Positions 1 to 7,858 of a DNA stretch of 31,357 nt are shown piece by piece. The notes below the pieces were generated by a model. It saw nothing but the letters and a program-made list of their open reading frames with translations. It did not search any database and was not told where the DNA came from. Source of the stretch: Bacillota bacterium (lineage in GTDB: Bacteria > Bacillota > UBA4882 > UBA8346); assembly GCA_023415375.1 (NCBI GenBank), contig JAEZKW010000244.1:1-31357 (forward strand). Direction: 5' to 3'. The position numbers and the translations under genes were made by a program. Each line of letters starts with the position of its first letter. Position 1 is the first letter of the stretch.

Positions 1-444
1 GCGGTAGTCCAAAGAGTTTTGCAAAGCCAAGTAACCGTTGATGGAGAGGTCCTCGGTAGGATTGATCGGGGATTATTGGTGTTTTTGGGTGTAGGGACCG
101 GTGATACGGAATCTGATGGCTCTTATTTAGCTCAAAAGATAGTTAATTTGCGTATCTTTGAGGATGCAGCCGGAAAATTAAATTTGTCTGCCTTAGAATT
201 GAAGTTGCCGTTATTAATTATTTCTCAATTTACCTTATACGGAGACTGCCGGAATGGTCGCCGGCCCAGTTTTACAGCGGCTGCAGCTTCCAAATTGGGA
301 GAACGTTTGTATGAAGGCTTTTGCAATCAAGTTCGTGAATTTGGCTTACCTGTAGCCAAAGGGCGCTTTGGTAGCGATATGAAAGTAGCCTTAGTCAATG
401 ATGGACCAGTAACGATGTTACTTGACAGCAAACGTTTATTTTAG
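1..444 (+). CDS. dtd: D-aminoacyl-tRNA deacylase, 5'-truncated by window edge
   Basis: Dtd hydrolyses D-amino acids (and glycine mischarged on tRNA-Ala) from tRNA in the cytoplasm, as a homodimer. The two family signatures are visible: SQFTLYGDCRNGRRPSF in the middle, and GRFGSDMKVALVNDGPVT near the C-terminus, which holds the cross-subunit Gly-Pro of the active site. The reading frame is open from base 1 and reads AVVQRVLQSQVTVDGE. Family members start MRAVVQRV, so about two codons lie upstream of the window, and the TTG at 19 is not the start. The 147 visible residues match the usual length of about 150. The HD-GYP gene begins 23 nt downstream on the same strand with no terminator between, so the two are probably co-transcribed. 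Identification is secure. Confidence 0.95.
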   Translation, partial: AVVQRVLQSQVTVDGEVLGRIDRGLLVFLGVGTGDTESDGSYLAQKIVNLRIFEDAAGKLNLSALELKLPLLIISQFTLYGDCRNGRRPSFTAAAASKLGERLYEGFCNQVREFGLPVAKGRFGSDMKVALVNDGPVTMLLDSKRLF

Positions 445-467
445 AAGATATGGTTTGGTGAGTCTAT

Positions 468-1553
468 ATGATACTCTTATCCATTGAACATGTGACAGAA
501 AAAATGCAGGTGGCCAAAAACATCTATTCAGCTGAAGGAAATGTATTACTGGCCAAGGGCTCTTATCTGAACCAGCATTATATTGACAAATTAAAGCTGC
601 TAGGTATTACGTCTTTGTACATTATTGATAGCCGTGTCGGTCAAATTGAGGTTGAGCCTCTGGTAAAAATAGAAACTCAAAAAGAAGTTACCAAAATCGC
701 CAAAGAAACAATGATCAGTATTCGTAATGGTCAATTACTTAACGGGCAAAGGATTGAAGCAGTTATTGGGCATGTTATTAAAGAGTTAATCCACAATCAA
801 ACGATTAGTTATAATATGGTAGAAATCCGGGCCATGAATGATTATCATTTTTCTCACAATGTCACAGTATGCGTTTTATCCATTATGACGGGTATTGCAA
901 TGGGATACAGTGACTCGAAATTGAAACAACTTGGTACCGGAGCAATACTTCATGATATTGGAAAAGCGAAGATTTCTGAATCGATTTTAAATAAAAAAGG
1001 TCCATTAACACCTGAGGAATATCAGGAAATTCAAAAGCATCCCCAAATCGGATACGATGTGTTACATAACTGCGTGGATATTGATGATATCACCAAGTGT
1101 ATCCCCTGGCAACACCATGAAAGGTTTGATGGCTCAGGTTATCCCAAAGGATTAAAAGGCAATCAGATTCATGAATATGCCAGGATTGTAACTTTGGCTG
1201 ATGTTTATGATGCAATGTCTACGGATCGTATTTATCGAAAAAGGTTTTTCCCTCATGAAGTAATGGAATATATTCGGGATCAAGGAGAAATCCTTTTTGA
1301 TCCTGAGTTAACCAAGATATTTTTACAGAATATCGCGCCGTTTCCCATCGGATCTTTGGTAGTTTTAAATACACAGGAAAAAGCGGTGGTTGTAAAAGTC
1401 CCTAAAGATTTTCCCACCCGGCCTGAAGTCGACATTATCTTCGGCCCCGATGGAGAGTTATTGACAACACCAATTAAAAAGAATCTAAGGGAGGATTTAA
1501 CACTTTTCATCATTAGGGCCTTTAAAGACAATGTGGAGGGAGAGCTACATTAA
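468..1553 (+). CDS. HD-GYP domain protein, probable cyclic-di-GMP phosphodiesterase
   Basis: This 361-aa protein carries a complete HD-GYP domain from about residue 120 to 300. It has the metal-binding HD pair in LHDIGKAKIS (161-170), a KHP histidine at 191, and HHERFDGSGYPKG (216-228), which contains the GYP motif typical of active c-di-GMP phosphodiesterases. The first 110 residues are a small N-terminal region without transmembrane segments, of the kind often found in front of HD-GYP domains. A C-terminal stretch of about 60 residues (VVLNTQEKAVVVKVPKDF and onward) looks like a small beta domain. It is probably cytosolic. The start ATG is preceded by a modest GGTGAG site. It follows dtd directly. 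No sensor domain is recognisable, so the input signal is unknown. Confidence 0.92.
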   Translation: MILLSIEHVTEKMQVAKNIYSAEGNVLLAKGSYLNQHYIDKLKLLGITSLYIIDSRVGQIEVEPLVKIETQKEVTKIAKETMISIRNGQLLNGQRIEAVIGHVIKELIHNQTISYNMVEIRAMNDYHFSHNVTVCVLSIMTGIAMGYSDSKLKQLGTGAILHDIGKAKISESILNKKGPLTPEEYQEIQKHPQIGYDVLHNCVDIDDITKCIPWQHHERFDGSGYPKGLKGNQIHEYARIVTLADVYDAMSTDRIYRKRFFPHEVMEYIRDQGEILFDPELTKIFLQNIAPFPIGSLVVLNTQEKAVVVKVPKDFPTRPEVDIIFGPDGELLTTPIKKNLREDLTLFIIRAFKDNVEGELH

Positions 1554-1731
1554 TCGTGACTTGTTTTTAGGGAACTTTTAGGGCTTATTTTCGTTTATCA
1601 CCAATAAAGTTGGAAGTACTATCGGTTTATTGAAATTGCAAAGTACCCAAGAGGGCAAAAAATATGGAAATAGTTGTTCTATCTTAGGTTGGATGAAGGA
1701 TAAATATTATACCAATGAGGAGGAAAATTTC

Positions 1732-2310
1732 ATGAATAAGGCATGGATTATTGTAGGTATTTTATTAGTCGTAATTATTCTTTTAGTCGCAATTCCTTTT
1801 GGAATGTATTTCAGTTATTCCAATAATTTTAAGTTGGCCAATAACGAGGTAGAGGCCCAGATGAAGCAAGTTGACAACATATTACTCAGGCGTCACGACC
1901 TCATTCCTAACCTGGTTAGTACGGTAAAAGGATACGCCACCCATGAAAAAGACGTATTTACCAATTTAAATAATGCCCGTAACCAATTGATGCAGGCTAA
2001 CGGAATTAAAGAAAAAGCTGCAGCTAATGGTCAGTTTGAATCGGCCTTAAGCCGTTTATTAGTCGTGGTAGAAAATTACCCCCAATTGAAGGCCAATGAC
2101 CAATTCAACCGTCTGATGGATGAGCTGTCCGGCACCGAAAATCGTTTGTCGGTTGAAAGAAAAAGATATAATGATCTGGTTAAGGATTATAATAATAAAA
2201 TCGAACTGTTTCCGGGGAGTATCTTTGCGGGGATGATGGGACTTTCTACGAAAGATTATTTTGAAGTTCCTGAGAGTTCGAAAGAGGCTCCGAAAGTGAG
2301 CTTTGATTAA
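1732..2310 (+). CDS. lemA: LemA family membrane protein
   Basis: This is a 192-aa LemA-family protein: one N-terminal transmembrane helix (about residues 5-27, rich in Ile/Val/Leu), then a long helical domain. The family signature is present as RRHDLIPNLVSTVKGYATHE followed by FTNLNNARNQL. The start was moved from an upstream TTG (1630) to the ATG at 1732, because that ATG has a GAGGAGG site 7-8 nt upstream and gives the usual N-terminus. LemA proteins are anchored in the membrane with the helical part outside; their biochemical role is not settled. It is the first gene of a three-gene cluster with two TPM-domain proteins, a common partnership. The gap to the next gene is 17 nt. Confidence 0.93.
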   Translation: MNKAWIIVGILLVVIILLVAIPFGMYFSYSNNFKLANNEVEAQMKQVDNILLRRHDLIPNLVSTVKGYATHEKDVFTNLNNARNQLMQANGIKEKAAANGQFESALSRLLVVVENYPQLKANDQFNRLMDELSGTENRLSVERKRYNDLVKDYNNKIELFPGSIFAGMMGLSTKDYFEVPESSKEAPKVSFD

Positions 2311-2327
2311 ACATGAGAGGCCTTAAA

Positions 2328-3128
2328 ATGAAGAAACGCTGGATAGTGCCGGTCATTGCTTTTATATTGTTATTCATGGTGAGCGGATTGGCATTTGGAA
2401 TGAGCCCCTTTAAAATTGATTCCTATGTTACCGACAAGGCACAGCTTCTTTCGGAGAGCGAAAGAAATCAATTGGCGGTTAAACTTGATAAGTATGCCAC
2501 GGATACCGGCAATCAGTTATTGGTGGTTACCATTCCCAGCTTGGAAGATGAAGAATTGGTTAGCTTTACGGAAAAACTTTTCGAATTGAATAAACCCGGC
2601 CAAAAAGGGAAAGACAACGGGGCAATTTTTTTGGTAGCTCTTAAAGAGCATCAGGTCCGAATTGAAGTGGGGTATGGTCTGGAAGAGGTTTTACCGGATG
2701 GTAAGACCGGGGCGATTATTCGCGACCAAATTACGCCCTTTTTTAAAAACAGTGATTATTATGGAGGAGTGTCATCGGGGATTGGTGCAATGATTGGAGC
2801 AATTTCCCCAAAATATGTTTTCCAAAATAATGATTCCGTTCCGGTTCGAAAAAGCAGAGATCATGCTTTTCCATTAGCCTTTTTAGTGGCAATCATAATT
2901 TTCTTTGTTTCCCTGTTCGGCAATATCGGACGCAGCGCTCGCCAGCAACAGTATCGTCATCGACGTGGTTTTAGTGAACCATGGTATTGGGGCGGTGGTG
3001 GTTTTGGTGGAGGAGGCTTCGGTGGAGGAAGCTCCGGCGGGGGTAGCTCGGACAGTGGTTTTGGAGGCGGAGGTTTTAGTAGCGGCGGCGGTAGTTTTGG
3101 GGGCGGCGGCTCGAGTGGAAGTTGGTAG
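2328..3128 (+). CDS. TPM domain protein with signal peptide and Gly-rich tail (YgcG type)
   Basis: The product is 266 aa: a signal peptide or membrane anchor (MKKRWIVPVIAFILLF, then SGLAFG), a TPM domain at about residues 30-150 (YVTDKAQLLSESERNQL, then NGAIFLVALKEHQVRIEVGYGLE), a second hydrophobic helix at about 180-198, and a C-terminal tail of repeated GGGGFGGGG/GGSSGGGSS. The Gly/Ser tail is typical of YgcG-type LemA partners. I chose ATG 2328 because GAGAGG at 2315-2320 is placed correctly for it; the ATG at 2313 has no site and would precede the signal peptide. TPM domains have been linked to phosphatase activity and to membrane-protein assembly. The exact role here is unknown. Confidence 0.9.
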   Translation: MKKRWIVPVIAFILLFMVSGLAFGMSPFKIDSYVTDKAQLLSESERNQLAVKLDKYATDTGNQLLVVTIPSLEDEELVSFTEKLFELNKPGQKGKDNGAIFLVALKEHQVRIEVGYGLEEVLPDGKTGAIIRDQITPFFKNSDYYGGVSSGIGAMIGAISPKYVFQNNDSVPVRKSRDHAFPLAFLVAIIIFFVSLFGNIGRSARQQQYRHRRGFSEPWYWGGGGFGGGGFGGGSSGGGSSDSGFGGGGFSSGGGSFGGGGSSGSW

Positions 3129-3142
3129 GAGGGTGAAGAATC

Positions 3143-3592
3143 ATGTGGCATGTGTTTAAAGCACGCCAGTTTTTTAACAATCGAGATAAGCAAAGGATAA
3201 TTTCGGCTATTGAGCAGGCTGAAAAATTAACCTCCGGGGAAATTCGGGTCCATGTGGAAAGCAAAGCCGGAGATAATGTTCTCGCAAGGGCAAAGGAAGT
3301 ATTTGATAGTTTAGGAATGGCTAATACGGCACAACATGATGGAGTATTAATTTATTTAGCGATTAAAGACCGCAAATTTGCGATTATCGGCGATAAAGGC
3401 ATTGACCAGAAAGTCCCACCGAGATTCTGGGATGAGACCAAAGAAAAAATGCAATCCCGATTTAAAGAAGGTCAATTTGCCGAGGGAGTTTGTCTGGGTA
3501 TCGGGCTTGCCGGTGAACATTTGGCAAAGTATTTTCCATATCAATCCGGAGACATCAATGAATTGAGTAATGATATATCCGTAGGGGAATGA
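3143..3592 (+). CDS. TPM domain protein, short form without signal peptide
   Basis: This 149-aa protein consists almost entirely of a second TPM domain: RIISAIEQAEKLTSGEIRVHVE, then ARAKEVFDSLGM, DGVLIYLAIKDRKFAIIGDKGID and VCLGIGLAGEHLAKYFPY. It has no N-terminal signal peptide and no clear transmembrane helix, so it probably works on the cytoplasmic face or associates with its neighbours. The ATG follows an AGGAGGGTG site, 14 nt after the stop of the exported TPM protein, so it completes a lemA-TPM-TPM operon. It ends ...NDISVGE. No terminator is evident directly after it. Function is unknown beyond the domain assignment. Confidence 0.87.
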   Translation: MWHVFKARQFFNNRDKQRIISAIEQAEKLTSGEIRVHVESKAGDNVLARAKEVFDSLGMANTAQHDGVLIYLAIKDRKFAIIGDKGIDQKVPPRFWDETKEKMQSRFKEGQFAEGVCLGIGLAGEHLAKYFPYQSGDINELSNDISVGE

Positions 3593-3773
3593 ATTGCAGG
3601 CTTTTAGTGTGTTTTGAAATTAAGCATTAAGGGAATGTCCGTATAACGTTTACTTATAAATGCCTGTTTTCACAAAAAAGTAACGGAAAGATCCGGAAAA
3701 TATTAGCAGGAATTAAGGGCTTTGTCTAGAACATCATTGTTACAATAAATCTATTAAGCTTTGGTGAGGTAAC

Positions 3774-3962
3774 GTGATGGATAAGCAATCGAAAAAACCT
3801 ATCCAGTTGCATTTGGAACTGCGGTTGGATTATTTGAAAAATATTAATGCCTGCTGTGAAGATCCTGCTTTCTACGAGTCCATGAGTCAGGCTTTGATGG
3901 GAGAGTACACTCATCCTTCCAATTCGTATCCCATGTTGAATGAGATTACCAGAATGCGCTAA
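3774..3962 (+). CDS. Small hypothetical protein (62 aa)
   Basis: I do not recognise this 62-aa ORF. It begins MDKQSKKPIQLHLELRLDYL and ends NSYPMLNEITRMR, and it is soluble, with two cysteines (NACC) near the middle. Support for it being real: a GGTGAGG site 7-8 nt before the ATG, and a canonical rho-independent terminator starting about 20 nt after the stop. Against it: no family is recognised and the frame is short. It is separated from the TPM operon by about 180 nt. Confidence 0.55.
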   Translation: MMDKQSKKPIQLHLELRLDYLKNINACCEDPAFYESMSQALMGEYTHPSNSYPMLNEITRMR

Positions 3963-3981
3963 GAATGAGTCTTAATAATCT

Positions 3982-4004
3982 ATCGGCCCAGAGCCGATTT
4001 TTTT
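3982..4004 (+). terminator. Rho-independent terminator
   Basis: ATCGGC, a 5-nt CCAGA loop and GCCGAT form a perfect 6-bp stem running into seven T residues (3998-4004). It sits about 20 nt after the 62-aa ORF and just before the 3' end of the convergent ku gene. The T tract is on the plus-strand side only. Confidence 0.85.
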
Positions 4005-4013
4005 GTTGTGCGG

Positions 4014-4847
4014 TTAACCTGTCTTTGTCCTTCCCCGACGTTTCTCACTCACCACGGCAGCTGGTTCCTTTTTTTCCGTAGCCTCAATGCTGGCCCTTAA
4101 GGCTTCCATCAGATCAATGATTTTGCCGGTTTCACGTTCCTCCGTTTGAGCGACCTCTCCGCCACTAATTCTGGCTTCTATCAGTTTGAGTAAATCCTCC
4201 CGGTAACGATTGGTATATTTGGCCGGCTCGAAATGACTGGAGAGGTTGGCAATAAGATTGTTGGCCATTTTGACTTCATTTTCATGCAAGGGGGGTTCGT
4301 TTTGTACACCGTTGAGTGTGGCTGGTGATCGGATTTCATCCGGGTAAAATATGGTCTCCATCATTAAGACATTTTGGGCAACTCTGAGTACTGCCAAGGA
4401 TTCTTTGGATCGAATCGTTACTTTGGCAATAGCGATTTTCCCGGTTTCCAGCATGGCTTTTTTTAATAATGCATAAGCTTTTTCACCACCCCGGCTTGGC
4501 TCTAAGAAATAACTTTTATCGAAATAGATCGGGTCAATTTCTTCGAGATCAACAAAATCCACGATATCAATGGTTTTAGCATTACTATCCGGCAGGCGCT
4601 GGAAATCTTCCTCGTTTAAAATCACATACTGCCCTTTTTGAAATTCATAACCCCAAACAATTTCTTCCGGAGGAACTTCCATATTACAGGTGGGACAACG
4701 TTTTTCATATTTAATAGGCGTTTTGCATCTTTCGTGCAGATAATTGAATTTGATCTCTTTTTTTTCAGTCGCTGTATAAAGACCAACCGGAACATTGACC
4801 AGTCCAAAACTAATGGCGCCTTTCCATAAAGTACGCAAAAAATTCAC
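4014..4847 (-). CDS. ku: Ku DNA end-binding protein (bacterial NHEJ)
   Basis: This is a 277-aa bacterial Ku: it begins with the family hallmark LRTLWKGAISFGLVNVPVGLYTATE, continues with FNYLHERCKTPIKYEKRCPTC and VIWGYE-type core strands, and has EEIDPIYFDKSYFLEP and GEKAYALLKKAML in the dimer-forming region. The C-terminus is short and basic (EKRRGRTKTG). Ku homodimers thread onto DNA ends and recruit LigD in non-homologous end joining. The start is a GTG at 4847-4845; the only upstream purine stretch is a close GGGG, so the site is weak, but the N-terminus fits the family. No ligD lies in this window, although Bacillus ku and ligD are usually adjacent. The MFS gene ends 82 nt upstream on the same strand. 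Confidence 0.95.
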   Translation of the reverse strand: MNFLRTLWKGAISFGLVNVPVGLYTATEKKEIKFNYLHERCKTPIKYEKRCPTCNMEVPPEEIVWGYEFQKGQYVILNEEDFQRLPDSNAKTIDIVDFVDLEEIDPIYFDKSYFLEPSRGGEKAYALLKKAMLETGKIAIAKVTIRSKESLAVLRVAQNVLMMETIFYPDEIRSPATLNGVQNEPPLHENEVKMANNLIANLSSHFEPAKYTNRYREDLLKLIEARISGGEVAQTEERETGKIIDLMEALRASIEATEKKEPAAVVSEKRRGRTKTG

Positions 4848-4929
4848 CCCCGGAAGTTTCTACTGGCTAGTATATCCGTTATCGGGATAAATTCTTTACA
4901 AATTTCATTATTTGGGTTTAATTTTTGTT

Positions 4930-6141
4930 TTAGAAAGTACAAGTATGACTTTCGCTCTCGGTCACAGGATTTGAAGTCTGAAATGCCATCCACATTGCAA
5001 TCCCCATAAGAGTACATACCAATCCCACCACGCCCGGCCAACCCCAAAGCGTCCAAAAGATTCCCCCTGACCAACCTACGAGGCTGGATCCTGTATAATA
5101 GAACAAGAGATATAATGAGGCGGCCTGGGCTTTACTTTGGTTGGAAGCGGTTAAACCGACCCAACCGCAAGCAATGGTATGCCCAGCAAAAAAACCAAAG
5201 GCGAAGATGACCAGTCCTGATATTTTAAGGAAAAGGGAACTATGGAGTGTAAGCAGGGCACCGGAAAGGAGCAAAAAAACTGCTCCGGTCACGACATAGG
5301 GACGCGGATACCGGTCTGCCAGCTTTCCAAATAGTACTGAACCCCAAGAACCGACCAAATTGACGACAAAAATAAAACCGAGAATGGTCTGGCTAAGGTT
5401 GTAGGGTGCTTTTCGTAAAGGATAGCCGATATAATTAAACAAAGTAACATAAACCCCCATCAGTAAAAAACCAATACTATAAAGGTATAATAAGTTTTTA
5501 TTATTTAAGCTGTTTTGAATACTCTCCTTCACTTTAGGAAATGAAATATTTAGGCGATGAAAATTTTGAGAATCCGGCAATATCAGCCAAAAATAAAAAC
5601 TACATACCAAACTGACCGCCCCTAAACCGAGCAAGGCGATTTGCCAGGAAAAAAGGTCTGTAAGAGTACCTATCACAACCCGACCTACAAATGCACCGAC
5701 TCCGTTTCCGGCTACATAGACGCCCATGATGCCGCCGATGGAGCCTGGGGAAAATTCTTCACTGATATAGGTCATGGCGACAGCCGGAAATCCGGCCAAA
5801 CTTATCCCTGTAAGGAGCCTCATCATTAACAGAAAATGGAAATCGTGACCAAAGGCGGACAAAATTGTTAAAAGCGAAGTCATCAGGAGCGATAAACTCA
5901 TAATTTTTTTTCGACTCCAGGCGTTTGAAAATATTGACAAAATAAACATCGAAATGGCTAGCATTCCGGTTGTAAAGGAAATGGTAAAACTGGCAGTCGC
6001 CGGGGTTACGTGATATTGTTCTGAAAATACACTGATAAGGGTCTGGGGACAATAGAGACTTGCAAAAGTGACCAAACTACCCAGTAACATGCCAACTAAA
6101 GCCCGGCGATAGGCAGGGCTATTTTTTTCAGTATACTCCAT
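4930..6141 (-). CDS. MFS transporter, YnfM/drug-efflux type
   Basis: A 403-aa major facilitator superfamily carrier with about 12 hydrophobic helices. It resembles the YnfM group: YRRALVGMLLGSLVTFASLYCPQTL in helix 1, and in the TM4-5 region GVYVAGNGVGAFVGRVVIGTLTD (motif-C/D-like), with FGKLADRYPRPYVV as the second-half loop motif. I chose the ATG at 6141 rather than 6153 because GGAAAGGATG upstream is well spaced for 6141, whereas the upstream ATG overlaps that site. It lies divergent to a LysR regulator with 145 nt between, the classic arrangement for a regulator-controlled exporter. The substrate cannot be told from sequence. Confidence 0.88.
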   Translation of the reverse strand: MEYTEKNSPAYRRALVGMLLGSLVTFASLYCPQTLISVFSEQYHVTPATASFTISFTTGMLAISMFILSIFSNAWSRKKIMSLSLLMTSLLTILSAFGHDFHFLLMMRLLTGISLAGFPAVAMTYISEEFSPGSIGGIMGVYVAGNGVGAFVGRVVIGTLTDLFSWQIALLGLGAVSLVCSFYFWLILPDSQNFHRLNISFPKVKESIQNSLNNKNLLYLYSIGFLLMGVYVTLFNYIGYPLRKAPYNLSQTILGFIFVVNLVGSWGSVLFGKLADRYPRPYVVTGAVFLLLSGALLTLHSSLFLKISGLVIFAFGFFAGHTIACGWVGLTASNQSKAQAASLYLLFYYTGSSLVGWSGGIFWTLWGWPGVVGLVCTLMGIAMWMAFQTSNPVTESESHTCTF

Positions 6142-6193
6142 GGGTATAAACATCCTTTCCGTTCTTCGTAGCAGCTCCTTTTAAGTTTACTCC

Positions 6194-6222
6194 TTGTCAC
6201 TTGATAACGTCCAATTTATAAT
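6194..6222 (+). promoter_or_regulatory. Sigma-A promoter of the LysR gene
   Basis: TTGTCA (6194-6199) and a perfect TATAAT (6217-6222) are separated by exactly 17 nt, inside the divergent MFS/LysR intergenic region. The LysR ATG is 64 nt past the -10 box. AT-rich dyads around it could hold the LysR operator, but none is clear. Confidence 0.75.
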
Positions 6223-6286
6223 ATACATAGAAATAATACCTTTTTGTTATAAATATTTTTATATATAAAGGAGTTTAAAGAAATCC

Positions 6287-7171
6287 ATGGAATGGCAGCA
6301 ACTCGAATATTTTCGGGCCGTGGCAAGAGCCGAGCATTTCACAAAGGCAGCTCAAAGCCTTGCTATATCCCAGCCGGCTCTTAGCCGCTCAATAACCAAA
6401 TTGGAGGAAGAAATAGGTGTTTTACTTTTTGATCGTTTGGGACGGACGGTACGATTGAATTCTTTTGGCGAAGTATTTTTAAAACACGTGGAAAACGCCT
6501 TCAATGAAATTGACCAAGGAATCAAGGCAGTGAATCAATTGAGTAATCCGGCTACTGGTGTTATTTCTTTAACTTTTTTGGTATCCTTGGGCCTCAATAT
6601 TTTGCCGGAAATGATAGGAAAATTCAGCCGCCTTTATCCTGGCGTGGAATTTCATCTTTATGAAAATGTAACCCCCTATATTCTAAAAGATTTAGTGAAT
6701 GGGGAGGTGGATCTTTGTTTGACTAGCCCCTTTGAAAAACAGCATGGTATCCTTTGGCATAAATTACTGGATGAAATGCTTTATGCCTATCTTCCGGTAA
6801 GTCATTCTTTGGCTGTGAAGTCAAATATATGTTTGGCAGATTTAAAGGGTGAGCCATTTATCAGTTTTAAAAAAAGTTATAATACGCGCACGTTAGTGGA
6901 TAAATTTTGTGGAATGGCAGGTTTCACTCCGGAGGTAAAATTTGAAGGGGGAGATTTGGCTACCATCGTAGGACTGGTTTCCTCAGGTCTTGGTGTGGCT
7001 GTGATACCCAAGTTTTCAGGAGTGGACTCCAGTAAAGTTAAATGCCTTCCAATCATCAGTCCTATCTGTGAGCGGGAAATCGGACTTGCCTGGCTGGAAG
7101 AACGAACACTTCCACCATCGGCAAAATTATTTAGAGACTTTTTAATTCATGAATTCGCTGCTCGGAAGTGA
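6287..7171 (+). CDS. LysR-family transcriptional regulator
   Basis: A full-length (294 aa) LysR-type regulator. The N-terminal winged HTH is unmistakable: MEWQQLEYFRAVARAEHFTKAA, then ISQPALSRSITKLEEEIG and LFDRLGR (residues 1-60). The effector-binding domain follows from about residue 90 to the end. The AAQSLAISQPALS recognition helix region is standard. It reads away from the MFS exporter gene and probably controls it and itself, as divergent LysR genes usually do. An AAAGGAG site lies upstream. The effector is unknown. Its 3' end abuts a terminator that serves the convergent cold-shock gene. Confidence 0.93.
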   Translation: MEWQQLEYFRAVARAEHFTKAAQSLAISQPALSRSITKLEEEIGVLLFDRLGRTVRLNSFGEVFLKHVENAFNEIDQGIKAVNQLSNPATGVISLTFLVSLGLNILPEMIGKFSRLYPGVEFHLYENVTPYILKDLVNGEVDLCLTSPFEKQHGILWHKLLDEMLYAYLPVSHSLAVKSNICLADLKGEPFISFKKSYNTRTLVDKFCGMAGFTPEVKFEGGDLATIVGLVSSGLGVAVIPKFSGVDSSKVKCLPIISPICEREIGLAWLEERTLPPSAKLFRDFLIHEFAARK

Positions 7172-7207
7172 AAAATAAAAAGGCCCCGGATTGATTTCCG
7201 GAGCCTT
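7171..7207 (-). terminator. Terminator of the cold-shock gene
   Basis: On the minus strand, AAGGCTCCGG and CCGGGGCCTT pair through a 10-position stem with one mismatch and an 8-nt loop, followed by TTTTTATTTTT. It begins about 17 nt after the csp stop. On the plus strand, the T tract after the same stem is poor. Confidence 0.8.
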
Positions 7208-7223
7208 GGTTTACTTCGAAATA

Positions 7224-7421
7224 TTATATTTTCGTTACGTTGGCAGCTTGAGCGCCACGTTCACCTTTCACAATATCGAATTCAACCGTTTGGCCTTCCT
7301 CTAAAGCTTTGTAGCCATCCATTTGAATAGCGGAGAAATGGACGAATACATCTTCGCCGCCTTCTCTTTCAATGAAACCAAAACCTTTTTCAGAATTAAA
7401 CCATTTGACCTTACCTTGCAT
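7224..7421 (-). CDS. Cold-shock domain protein (CspA family)
   Basis: A 65-aa single cold-shock domain: MQGKVKWFNSEKGFGFIERE, then EDVFVHFSAIQMDGYKALEE and ending AANVTKI. RNP1 (KGFGFI) and RNP2 (VFVHF) nucleic-acid-binding motifs are intact. It acts as an RNA chaperone or single-stranded nucleic-acid binder. The start was placed at 7421, not at an upstream in-frame codon, because AGGAGG lies 8-9 nt before this ATG and the product then has the exact family length. A consensus extended -10 promoter gives a 5' untranslated region of about 90 nt, in line with the long structured leaders of csp genes. It is followed by a strong terminator, so it is monocistronic. Confidence 0.96.
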   Translation of the reverse strand: MQGKVKWFNSEKGFGFIEREGGEDVFVHFSAIQMDGYKALEEGQTVEFDIVKGERGAQAANVTKI

Positions 7422-7517
7422 AAATTTTTTGCCTCCTACATAAATCGATGGTTTTAATAACATCCATTTCAGAGTAATTTTTAAACTCAACCGGGATGCC
7501 TTGACCACGTATTTAAT

Positions 7518-7546
7518 AATATAGCACATACGAAAAGGATTGTCAA
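7518..7546 (-). promoter_or_regulatory. Strong extended -10 promoter of the cold-shock gene
   Basis: On the minus strand TTGACA (7546-7541), a 17-nt spacer and TATATT (7523-7518), with TGC directly in front of the -10 box. The start point should fall near 7511, leaving a leader of about 90 nt ahead of csp. Confidence 0.85.
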
Positions 7547-7571
7547 TCGAAAGATATAGGTAAGATTGGTA

Positions 7572-7709
7572 TTATTTTAAGGTGTTTTCCACTTGCTGGA
7601 CTCTTTTTACCAGGGAAGTCATTAGTTTTTCGGCAATCCCAACAATTTGGTTAAAATTCACAGTCCGGTATTTCGTTTCCAAATCGAATTCGATTTTCTT
7701 CTTTGGCAC
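7572..7709 (-). CDS. Small hypothetical protein (45 aa)
   Basis: A short ORF that begins at GTG with an excellent AAAGGAG site 9 nt upstream. It reads MPKKKIEFDLETKYRTVNFN, then QIVGIAEKLMTSLVKRVQQV and ENTLK. It is charged and soluble, and the second half looks like one amphipathic helix (heptad-like Ile/Leu/Met/Val spacing), so it could dimerise or bind a partner. I recognise no family. It lies between sspH and csp on the same strand; the csp promoter starts 26 nt after its stop. It is too short for most gene finders at common cut-offs. Confidence 0.6.
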   Translation of the reverse strand: MPKKKIEFDLETKYRTVNFNQIVGIAEKLMTSLVKRVQQVENTLK

Positions 7710-7750
7710 GAATGTCAGCTCCTTTAGGTGATGTAATGCTTATCCCACAA

Positions 7751-7770
7751 AAGCGCGCCCGACGCGGCTT
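7751..7770 (-). terminator. GC-rich hairpin after sspH, possible weak terminator
   Basis: On the minus strand AAGCCGCG, loop TCGGG and CGCGCTT form a stem with one bulged C, followed by only four T residues. It is about 90 nt past the sspH stop and upstream of the 45-aa ORF. Two other helices compete with it (see findings). Confidence 0.4.
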
Positions 7771-7858
7771 GAAATGAATTGGAAGCATACTTTTTGTGGT
7801 CTATTCATGTAATACATTTTTCGTCGCTTCCAAGAAAAACTTTAGTAGATATTTTTAT

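Noticed and set aside
2957..3193. Proline-rich minus-strand ORF
   Set aside because: It is the complement of the Gly-rich tail of the TPM protein and has no start signals.
4868..4895. Sigma-G-like promoter for ku (AGAATT, 15-nt spacer, TATACTA)
   Set aside because: The spacer is too short and the -35 box weak. The idea is attractive only because B. subtilis ku is forespore expressed.
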